A stretch of DNA of 44,545 bases. Source: CAYNWH01 sp964400885 (GTDB taxonomy: Bacteria; Patescibacteriota; Patescibacteriia; CAIXNZ01). The notes beneath the pieces are model-generated. The model had not been told where the DNA came from, did no database searches, and saw only the letters and a program-made list of their open reading frames with translations. The DNA lies in assembly GCA_964400885.1 (NCBI GenBank), contig CAYNWH010000008.1, positions 1 through 44,545 of the forward strand, in the 5' to 3' direction. Below, piece by piece: positions 38,849-44,545 of this stretch. Numbering within the stretch: the stretch's first letter is position 1; each line of letters starts with the position of its first letter. A program made the position numbers and the translations under genes.

Positions 38849-38878
38849 TTTTACTAAGAAGCATTAAAATGATATAAT
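38849..38878 (+). promoter_or_regulatory. promoter of the 39022 gene
   Basis: TTTACT, a 17-bp spacer and TATAAT (38873-38878). The 140-base leader consists mostly of an AT-rich inverted repeat. Confidence 0.55.
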
Positions 38879-38883
38879 ACAAC

Positions 38884-39014
38884 TATAAATCCTAAGCACG
38901 AATATTTAAATTCTAAGCAAATTTTAATGCTCAAAATTCCAAACTTTGTTTTAAGTATTGAAAAATTAGGATTTTGGATCTATTTATAATTTAGGATTTA
39001 GAATTTAAAATATA
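38884..39014. repeat. AT-rich inverted repeat in the leader of the 39022 gene
   Basis: AAATCCTAAGCAC and AAATTCTAAGC on the left are mirrored by AAAATTAGGATTTTGG and TTTAGGATTTAGAATTT on the right. Confidence 0.6.
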
Positions 39015-39021
39015 TAAATCT

Positions 39022-39864
39022 ATGGTTAATCAAGATCAATTTTACGAGAAACAATTAGGCTTTGCTTATTGGTATGTGACTCATAAAATATTATTAAAAA
39101 ATATTTTAACTTTATTTTTACTGATATTAGCAATCTTGTTGATTGCTTATAATTTTTATTTATTGATTTTTAATTTTGCTATTTTTCAAAGTAATTATCA
39201 GTTAATCCTTAATAATTTTGTTACAACCAATTCTGATTATCTTGCCTTGCGGCAGTTAAATTTACCTCAGTCGATGCAAATTGGCCAAATTCAAACTTTT
39301 GCCAATAATGAAAATTATGATATTGTAGCTGAACTAGCTAATCCTAATCAGAAATGGTGGGCAACTTTTGATTATCAATTCCAAATAGGCCAGACCCTTA
39401 CAGATAAAAGGCAGGAATTTATTCTGCCAGGCCAAAGGAAAAGTTTGATCGATTTAGCAATTGAAAATGGCAATTTAGCTTCCCAATTAGTCCTAGGTAA
39501 TATTAAGTGGCAAAAAGAAATAAATTTTGACAATTTATATAAAGACAGATATACGTTCGATATAGCGAATATCCAATATCTATCTGCTCGGGAACTAGGT
39601 ATAGGAGAAGAAGTTCCTGTTAATCGTTTGACTTTCCAGATTACAAATAGCGGTGCTTATAATTATAAAAGTGTAAATTTTCTGGTCTTTTTAAAAGCTG
39701 GAGCGCAGACAGCGGCTGTTAATCAGATAGTCGCAGAAAAAATATTAAGCGGCCAAACTAGAGAGATTAGCGTGACATTTTTTCAAGCTTTGCCTAAGAT
39801 AACAAGTGCAGATATTGTGCCAGAAATTAATATTTTAGATGAAAATGTTTTTCTGAAGTTTTAG
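39022..39864 (+). CDS. membrane-anchored protein of unknown function
   Basis: The 280-residue product has one strong membrane helix (residues 26-52, ILTLFLLILAILLIAYNFYL) after a short cytoplasmic head. The remaining 220 residues are outside and beta-rich, with Ig-like or Big-like strand patterns (YDIVAELANPNQKWWATFDYQF, RLTFQITNSGAYNYKSVNFLV). No family recognised. It lies 18 bases before rodA and is probably cotranscribed with it, which hints at a cell-envelope role. Confidence 0.7.
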   Translation: MVNQDQFYEKQLGFAYWYVTHKILLKNILTLFLLILAILLIAYNFYLLIFNFAIFQSNYQLILNNFVTTNSDYLALRQLNLPQSMQIGQIQTFANNENYDIVAELANPNQKWWATFDYQFQIGQTLTDKRQEFILPGQRKSLIDLAIENGNLASQLVLGNIKWQKEINFDNLYKDRYTFDIANIQYLSARELGIGEEVPVNRLTFQITNSGAYNYKSVNFLVFLKAGAQTAAVNQIVAEKILSGQTREISVTFFQALPKITSADIVPEINILDENVFLKF

Positions 39865-39882
39865 TCGCTAGAGCTTTTAATT

Positions 39883-40986
39883 ATGAAACTGCAAAAATTT
39901 AGTTTAATTTTTAAAAAATTTGATTGGCTTTTATTGATAACTATTTGTTTATTAGTGGGTTTGGGTTTAATTTTGCTTTATAGCGTAGCTTTAGGCAGTC
40001 AGTCCGAACAAACTATATTAAATTTTAATAAACAGATAGTTTTTTTTATTTTAGGCATACTGCTTATTTTATTTACGGCGATTTTTTTTGATTATAGAGT
40101 CTTAATTAAATACAATGCTTTTTTGTATGTTTTGGGCGTAATTTTACTTTTGGCTGTTTTATTCTTTGGCAAGACCATCAGAGGAACGACTGGCTGGTTT
40201 GATTTTTTGGGCTTTTCTTTCCAGCCAGTGGAATTGGTAAAAATATTCTTGATTGTTTATTTAAGTAAATTTTTAAGTGATAAAGCTAAATATATCGGCC
40301 AATTAAAATATTTAATTCTAAGCAGTTTAGGCGTTATTTTATTAGTTATTTTAATTGTTCTGCAGCCTGATTTCGGCTCTGCTTTAATTTTATTTATTCT
40401 TTGGTTTATTTTGATTTTATTAACGGGCATAAAAAGAAGCCATCTTTTTTTATTACTGACTTTATTGCTGATCAGCAGTTTGATACTATGGCTTTTTATT
40501 TTTCAGGGCTATCAAAAAGAAAGAATTCAGGTTTTTTTAAACCCCTCACTGGACCCTTTGGGTAGCGGCTATAATATTACTCAGGCTATTATTGCAATTG
40601 GTTCAGGGAAAATTTTCGGCAAGGGTTTAGCTTTTGGCTCTCAAAGTCAGTTGAAATTTTTGCCGGAAAGCCAAACTGATTTTATTTTCGCGGTTTTAGC
40701 AGAGGAATTGGGCTTAGCTGGCATTATACTGCTTTTCGTGCTTTTTGGTTTTCTTTTTTTTAGATTAATAAAAATAGCTAAAGAGGTGCATGATAACTTT
40801 GCTTTGTATTTGATAATTTCTATTTCTATTTTATTTTTTACTCAATTAATTATTAATATTGGAGGGAATCTGGGGCTTTTGCCGATTACTGGCATAACTT
40901 TGCCCTTTTTGAGCTACGGCGGCAGTTCTTTGCTGGTTAATATGGCCCTGGTTGGTTTAGTTGAGTCAATAATAATTAGAAATTAA
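39883..40986 (+). CDS. rodA: SEDS family peptidoglycan polymerase, RodA type
   Basis: A 367-residue, ten-helix SEDS glycosyltransferase that polymerises lipid II with a partner penicillin-binding protein. Family motifs: GTTGWFDFLGFSFQPVELVKI, VLQPDFGSALILF, LDPLGSGYNITQAIIAIGSG, LPESQTDFIFAVLAEELG and PITGITLPFLSYGGSSLL. The last two cover the catalytic-loop and C-terminal signatures. The full set favours RodA over FtsW, with some uncertainty. Cotranscribed with the upstream membrane protein. Confidence 0.93.
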   Translation: MKLQKFSLIFKKFDWLLLITICLLVGLGLILLYSVALGSQSEQTILNFNKQIVFFILGILLILFTAIFFDYRVLIKYNAFLYVLGVILLLAVLFFGKTIRGTTGWFDFLGFSFQPVELVKIFLIVYLSKFLSDKAKYIGQLKYLILSSLGVILLVILIVLQPDFGSALILFILWFILILLTGIKRSHLFLLLTLLLISSLILWLFIFQGYQKERIQVFLNPSLDPLGSGYNITQAIIAIGSGKIFGKGLAFGSQSQLKFLPESQTDFIFAVLAEELGLAGIILLFVLFGFLFFRLIKIAKEVHDNFALYLIISISILFFTQLIINIGGNLGLLPITGITLPFLSYGGSSLLVNMALVGLVESIIIRN

Positions 40987-40995
40987 GTAAATTAG

Positions 40996-41024
40996 TTGAC
41001 AAATTTTTAAAAATTATTTAATAT
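40996..41024 (+). promoter_or_regulatory. promoter of the zinc-ribbon/rplY operon
   Basis: TTGACA (40996-41001), a 17-bp spacer, TAATAT (41019-41024), 27 bases before the next start codon. Confidence 0.75.
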
Positions 41025-41050
41025 ATCTCTATAAATTTACTAGTTAATTT

Positions 41051-41401
41051 ATGAGTAATTTTGATAAATTGCCGTACTTTTTTGACGAGGAGATAAAATT
41101 GATTGCTTATTGTCCTTTATGCGATGCAGATTTGAACCCTTTGCAGGCTAGAGTCGTGGAAGGCAAAGAGGATTTGCATTTGGTCCATATCCAATGCCAT
41201 AAGTGTAAAGGTTTTATTTTAGCTCTGGTTTTAAAAACAGCCAATGGCATAAGTTCAGTGGGATTAATAACTGATTTAAGTTTCAATGATGTCTATACTT
41301 TTAAAGATAAAGACAGGATTACAGCGGATGAAATAATAAATATTCATAAAATAATAAATAAAAGGGAATTTACAGAACGGATTATTAAAAATATAAATTA
41401 A
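41051..41401 (+). CDS. zinc-ribbon protein of unknown function, 116 aa
   Basis: C21-x2-C24 (YCPLCDADL) and C49-x2-C52 (QCHKCKGF) form a zinc ribbon in the first half. The second half is alpha/beta with TAxEIINIHK toward the end. No known family beyond that. It precedes rplY by 18 bases under the same promoter, so a link to translation or ribosome biology is possible but inferred. Confidence 0.75.
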   Translation: MSNFDKLPYFFDEEIKLIAYCPLCDADLNPLQARVVEGKEDLHLVHIQCHKCKGFILALVLKTANGISSVGLITDLSFNDVYTFKDKDRITADEIINIHKIINKREFTERIIKNIN

Positions 41402-41419
41402 ATTAATTTTTTTTAAAAT

Positions 41420-42133
41420 ATGGCTACATATGCATTAAAAGCAAATATTAGAGAAGCGCTGGGTAAGAAAAATGAAGCATTAAGGGAAAATGGATTGATT
41501 CCCAGTGTTTTATATGGTCATGGCATTAAAAATCAGAATTTAAGTGTGAAAAGAAATGATTTCCTTAAAATTTATCAGACTGCCGGCACCAGTAGTTTAA
41601 TTGATTTACAAATAGATGAGACTAAACCTGTTAAAACTTTGATCCATGACATTCAGAGCGATCCTAAAAGCAGCGAAATAATCCACATTGATTTTTATCA
41701 GATTAAAGAAAATGAAAAGATTACCACAGAGGTTGAACTGGAATTTATTGGTGAAGCCCCGGCTGTTAAAGAATTAGGCGGTATTTTGGTTAAAAATTAT
41801 GATGAAATAGAAATTGAATGTTTCCCTAAGGATCTGGAATTAATAGATACAATTAAAGTAGATTTGTCAGTTTTGAAAACATTTAATGACGCTATTCATA
41901 TAAAAGATCTAAAAGTGCCGGCTGAAATTAAGATTATGGTATCACCTGATGAAGTTGTTGCTCTTGTAACAGAACCTGAAGAAGAGAAAATAGAAGTTCC
42001 AGTGGCTGAAGTTCCAGCAGAGCCTGAATTAGCAGAAAAGAAAGGTAAAGAAAGTGAAGAAGGGGGAGCCCCGGTAGAGAAGGCTGAGGCAGAAAAGATT
42101 GAAAAGGCTGACAAAACTGCAGAAAAAAAATAA
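41420..42133 (+). CDS. rplY: 50S ribosomal protein L25/general stress protein Ctc
   Basis: Binds 5S rRNA. The N-terminal L25 domain (residues 1-95) has LIPSVLYGHGIKNQNLSV and HIDFYQI; the TL5/Ctc C-terminal beta domain follows (EVELEFIGEAPAVKELGGILV). It ends with a Glu/Lys/Ala-rich low-complexity tail of about 45 residues. The 237-residue length fits the long Ctc form. Confidence 0.95.
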   Translation: MATYALKANIREALGKKNEALRENGLIPSVLYGHGIKNQNLSVKRNDFLKIYQTAGTSSLIDLQIDETKPVKTLIHDIQSDPKSSEIIHIDFYQIKENEKITTEVELEFIGEAPAVKELGGILVKNYDEIEIECFPKDLELIDTIKVDLSVLKTFNDAIHIKDLKVPAEIKIMVSPDEVVALVTEPEEEKIEVPVAEVPAEPELAEKKGKESEEGGAPVEKAEAEKIEKADKTAEKK

Positions 42134-42154
42134 CTTAGCTTGTTAATTTATAAA

Positions 42155-42186
42155 TATGCCCCATGAATTATATAAAGTGGGGCATA
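42155..42186 (+). terminator. hairpin after rplY
   Basis: TATGCCCCA (42155-42163) pairs perfectly with TGGGGCATA (42178-42186), followed by TTTAATAA. It is probably the rplY terminator, although the T run is short. The ATG at 42163 lies in its stem and is therefore an unlikely start. Confidence 0.65.
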
Positions 42187-42213
42187 TTTAATAATAAATA
42201 TCTTAAATACAAG

Positions 42214-43257
42214 ATGAAAAAAAAGATTTATTTCTTAATATTGCTTCTTATATTATTTTTAATTCTGGCTGGCTGCACTCTTATTAAAATTTTAGATTAT
42301 AAGGCAATAAGTGAACCCCAAATAATTCTTAATGAAATTACGCCAGCCAAGGAAATCATCCGCCGCAAGATTGATGGCGCAGAAGTTTTTTCTCAAGCTG
42401 AAACGAATTTATATCCGGTAGCGATTATGATTGAAAATTCAGCTGATGCCTGGCCATTATCTGGTTTGGATAAAGCTAATTTGGTTATCGAAGCCATAAC
42501 TGAAGCTTCAATCCCGCGTTTTGTGGCAATTTATGCTAATGATAAAGAAATAGATAAAATCGGACCGGTTAGATCTGCCCGTCCTTATTATTTAGACTGG
42601 ATAGAGCCCTACCAGCCGCTTTATATGCATGTTGGCGGCGCTCCAGAAGCTTTGCGAAAGCTTAAAAGTGGGGAGTATAATTTATTTAATTTGGACCAGT
42701 TTTACCAGTATCAGTATTATTGGCGTGATAATAAATGGCGAGTAGCGCCTCATAATGTTTATACTTCTTCAGAACTAATTAAACAGGCTTTAACTGATAA
42801 AAATTTAACTGAGCCAGTTGATTACCAGATGTGGCAATATAAAGAAGATCTGGAATTAGAAAAAAGGCCAGAACAAGTTAATGATATTATTGTCTCTTAT
42901 ACTAAAGATTATTATAAAGTTAACTGGCAGTATAACCGGGAAGAAAATAATTATATCCGTTATCAGGCAGGCGATATTATGAAAATGAGCGATGGGGAAT
43001 GGATTAAAGCGAAAAATGTTATTGTACAAGTTAATGATATGTATGTTCTAGATTCAGTCGGTCGTAAAAAAATTACTACTTTAGGCGAGGGTAAGGCTCG
43101 GATTTTTAGAGATGGTGAAACTATTGAAGGCAAGTGGGTTAAAGATACGAAAGATGCCCTAACTAAATATTTTGATAATGAAGGTAAAGAAATAGAATTT
43201 AATGGCGGCACTACCTGGATTGAAGTGATCCCTGATGAAGATTATCTAAAATATTAA
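42214..43257 (+). CDS. DUF3048 family lipoprotein (YerB-like)
   Basis: The ATG at 42214 starts a signal peptide MKKKIYFLILLLILF with lipobox LAGC, which decides the start over an ATG 51 bases earlier inside the hairpin. The mature protein shows DUF3048 motifs: PVAIMIENSADAWPLSGLDKA, AIYAND, IGPVRSARPYYLDW and APHNVYTSS. It ends with the small C-terminal domain (VIVQVNDMYV, EGKWVKD). Family function is unknown; it is an anchored extracytoplasmic protein. Confidence 0.88.
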   Translation: MKKKIYFLILLLILFLILAGCTLIKILDYKAISEPQIILNEITPAKEIIRRKIDGAEVFSQAETNLYPVAIMIENSADAWPLSGLDKANLVIEAITEASIPRFVAIYANDKEIDKIGPVRSARPYYLDWIEPYQPLYMHVGGAPEALRKLKSGEYNLFNLDQFYQYQYYWRDNKWRVAPHNVYTSSELIKQALTDKNLTEPVDYQMWQYKEDLELEKRPEQVNDIIVSYTKDYYKVNWQYNREENNYIRYQAGDIMKMSDGEWIKAKNVIVQVNDMYVLDSVGRKKITTLGEGKARIFRDGETIEGKWVKDTKDALTKYFDNEGKEIEFNGGTTWIEVIPDEDYLKY

Positions 43258-43259
43258 TA

Positions 43260-43289
43260 AAAAAACTGGCTGAAAAGCCAGTTTTTTTT
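43260..43289 (+). terminator. terminator of the DUF3048 gene
   Basis: AAACTGGCT and AGCCAGTTT form a stem around GAAA, followed by a T run. Confidence 0.9.
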
Positions 43290-43293
43290 ATTC

Positions 43294-43322
43294 TTGACAA
43301 TTTGATATTTTTTTGCTAAATT
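43294..43322 (+). promoter_or_regulatory. promoter of the 43356 gene pair
   Basis: TTGACA (43294-43299), a 17-bp spacer, TAAATT (43317-43322). It begins a few bases after the preceding terminator. Confidence 0.7.
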
Positions 43323-43355
43323 AAAATATTCTTTAAAAAAAAGGAGGTGATGAGC

Positions 43356-43688
43356 ATGGCAACATTTGCCGGAGCTAAATTTGCAGGATCTCATACTACG
43401 GTCATAGACCCGGCTGTCGATTCGATTAAAGCACTTGCTAATTGTGATCTTGTCAATAAAATTGCTCTGGGATTTATTAAAAATAAAGCCGCCAGCGGAA
43501 GCGGGGGAAGAGTTCATTACAAGATTCAGGAAAATGGTTCAGGCTTTAAATTGGTAGTCAGCGGTCCAGGTACTGTTCAGGAATTTTATGTTTATACCAG
43601 TGATATTGAACAGGTCAAGATATTGCTGGAAAAAGTGTGGACCAGTAAGGGCCGAAATAATAAAAAAAATCGCCACAAAAGGGGGTGA
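43356..43688 (+). CDS. hypothetical protein, 110 aa, strong Shine-Dalgarno
   Basis: AAGGAGG (43341-43347) is eight bases from the ATG at 43356; nearer in-frame GTG and ATG codons overlap that site and are rejected. The product begins MATFAGAKFAGSHTTV, with a helix (DSIKALANCDLVNKIALGFI) and a beta-rich middle (GRVHYKIQENGSGFKLVVSG), and a basic tail (RNNKKNRHKRG) suggesting nucleic-acid contact. No family recognised. Its last codons form the ribosome site of the next gene. Confidence 0.72.
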   Translation: MATFAGAKFAGSHTTVIDPAVDSIKALANCDLVNKIALGFIKNKAASGSGGRVHYKIQENGSGFKLVVSGPGTVQEFYVYTSDIEQVKILLEKVWTSKGRNNKKNRHKRG

Positions 43689-43694
43689 TGAGAA

Positions 43695-44129
43695 TTGCAT
43701 GAAAAATTTCAGGTCAATGCTAACGTGAAATTGAAGCCTAACGCTGAAAAAACTTGGAATTCTTGCGAAATCATTGATGAACTAACAGCAGATTCCATAA
43801 TGGACTTTAAGGGGTTTTATCAGTTTTGTTTAATAAATGCCGCCAGACAGTTTGGCAGTAGCAAGTTCAGTATTGTCAGTATAAAACTTACAATTATTTC
43901 CAAACCTTTTCAAATTCAGGTTAATTTACAACCTTTTGAAGGCGAACTAATTAATGTCAAGATTAAAATTCAGTTACCTGAAAATAAAATTAAAGAATTA
44001 GGCCTTGATAATTTAATTGCTCACCTTGAAAAAAAAGCAAAATTGTTAAAAACTGATGAGTTTGAGATGATTATTTATGTCATGATTATACCCCTGGAAA
44101 AGGAAGATTTTACTTCAGCTCATTTCTAG
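43695..44129 (+). CDS. hypothetical protein, 144 aa, TTG start
   Basis: Start TTG 43695 follows GGGGGTGATG (43681-43690), which overlaps the stop codon of the preceding gene, so translation is probably coupled. The ATG four bases later is out of frame and soon stops. The product is alpha/beta without membrane segments; strands such as SKFSIVSIKLTIISKPFQIQV and EFEMIIYVMIIPLEK stand out. No family recognised. The pair 43356/43695 forms a small operon of unknown role. Confidence 0.72.
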   Translation: MHEKFQVNANVKLKPNAEKTWNSCEIIDELTADSIMDFKGFYQFCLINAARQFGSSKFSIVSIKLTIISKPFQIQVNLQPFEGELINVKIKIQLPENKIKELGLDNLIAHLEKKAKLLKTDEFEMIIYVMIIPLEKEDFTSAHF

Positions 44130-44158
44130 TCTCTTCGTGTAAGCGAGGAGACTTTTTT
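44128..44158 (+). terminator. terminator between convergent genes
   Basis: AGTCTCTTCG (44128-44137) pairs with CGAGGAGACT (44144-44153) with one G-U, then six T. Confidence 0.9.
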
Positions 44159-44545
44159 ATTTTGTAATAATTAATAGCCGGTCAAAGCCGCAAAGATCCT
44201 TTTTTATAAGTATGGAGTAATGAGCAAGAGTAGGAGAAATTAGTTTTGTTATAGCAGCAGCTTGTTTGTGGCCAATTTCTAAAAAGATAGCTCGTGGCTT
44301 GAGTTTAAAATGTTCTATTTGCTTAAAAAATTTTCGGAAATATTTTAGACCATCTGAACCTCCATCCCAGACCATTTTGGGTTCAAATTTTAAGCCTCTA
44401 GTATCAGAAGAGGGAAGTAGATTTTCTTCTTTTTTATCTAAGTAGGGTAGATTGGCAGTAATGATTAAACTGGATTTTAGATTTTGGATCTCAGCTTGCA
44501 GTGGTTTAAGCAAGTTACCTTTTAAAAATTTGATTTTAACTTTAT
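44157..44545 (-). CDS. prmC: peptide chain release factor N5-glutamine methyltransferase (partial, runs off the edge)
   Basis: Methylates the GGQ glutamine of release factors. The visible C-terminal 129 residues start with KVKIKFLKGNLLKPL (the GDLxxPL region) and include ITANLPYL, the NPPY-type catalytic motif in NLPY form. KFEPKMVWDGGSDGLKYFRKF and FLEIGHKQA follow, both family signatures. The frame stays open to the right edge, so the N-terminal and SAM-binding part lies outside. Confidence 0.88.
   Translation of the reverse strand, partial: KVKIKFLKGNLLKPLQAEIQNLKSSLIITANLPYLDKKEENLLPSSDTRGLKFEPKMVWDGGSDGLKYFRKFFKQIEHFKLKPRAIFLEIGHKQAAAITKLISPTLAHYSILIKKDLCGFDRLLIITK

Noticed and set aside
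40996..41024. Operator reading of the TTGACA box before the zinc-ribbon gene
   Set aside because: There is no TGTCAA partner within ten bases; it is an ordinary promoter.
42163..42213. Upstream ATG of the DUF3048 lipoprotein
   Set aside because: It lies in a 9-bp hairpin stem, and the signal peptide starts properly at 42214.

Overview
The window is an AT-rich bacterial scaffold, and it most resembles a member of the Candidate Phyla Radiation (Patescibacteria, Parcubacteria-like). That placement is inference. It rests on the lysine-rich low-GC coding style, many short proteins without recognised families, a threonyl-tRNA synthetase without a TGS domain, an archease/RtcB RNA-ligase pair, a presenilin-type membrane protease, and a DUF3048 lipoprotein and baseplate-J-like protein of the sort common in that group. 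Four runs of exactly 100 N (1403-1502, 14428-14527, 18370-18469, 22764-22863) are scaffold gaps of unknown true size and interrupt four loci. TGA ends several genes at natural family ends, so the ordinary bacterial code fits. No tRNA, rRNA, CRISPR array or transposase was seen.

Layout. 1-3.3 kb: a gene tail, a MazG-like protein, a small unknown gene, a truncated multi-membrane glycosyltransferase and a 56-residue zinc ribbon. 3.4-5.4 kb: a DUF389 membrane protein, a 24-residue Cys/Lys microprotein, and a four-helix-bundle gene plus lexA behind a promoter carrying two LexA-type direct repeats. 5.4-8.1 kb: two structured RNA candidates and a radical SAM/DUF4130 DNA-metabolism pair. 8.2-12.2 kb: guaA, then an opposing operon of a PhnP-like hydrolase, a phosphoribosyltransferase and PRPP synthetase. 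12.2-12.5 kb: a free-standing noncoding RNA with its own promoter and terminator. 12.5-24.4 kb: presenilin homologue, archease, rtcB, dnaE, baseplate-J-like protein, T-box-controlled thrS, lipoprotein and miaB-miaA.

24.9-34.7 kb runs on the minus strand. It contains secE-nusG-rplK-rplA with an attenuator-like structure before rplA. After that comes a pyrimidine deoxynucleotide cluster: nucleotidyltransferase, dCMP deaminase fusion, HIT protein, a thymidylate synthase fused to an MtrA-like domain, dUTPase and dTMP kinase. A membrane protein and gatB follow. The deaminase and dUTPase both make dUMP, the synthase makes dTMP and the kinase makes dTDP, so the cluster covers most of dTTP synthesis.

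34.9-38.7 kb holds a TrmB-type regulator, a roughly 1-kb array of three small promoter/terminator units, and gyrB. 39-44.5 kb holds a membrane-anchored unknown, rodA, a zinc-ribbon protein, rplY, a DUF3048 lipoprotein, two small genes of unknown function with strong Shine-Dalgarno sites, and the end of prmC.

The most unusual material is noncoding: the three-unit array (35.64-36.61 kb), the 12.25-12.46 kb RNA, the rplK-rplA attenuator, the T-box, the LexA direct repeats, and several families of self-complementary intergenic repeats.
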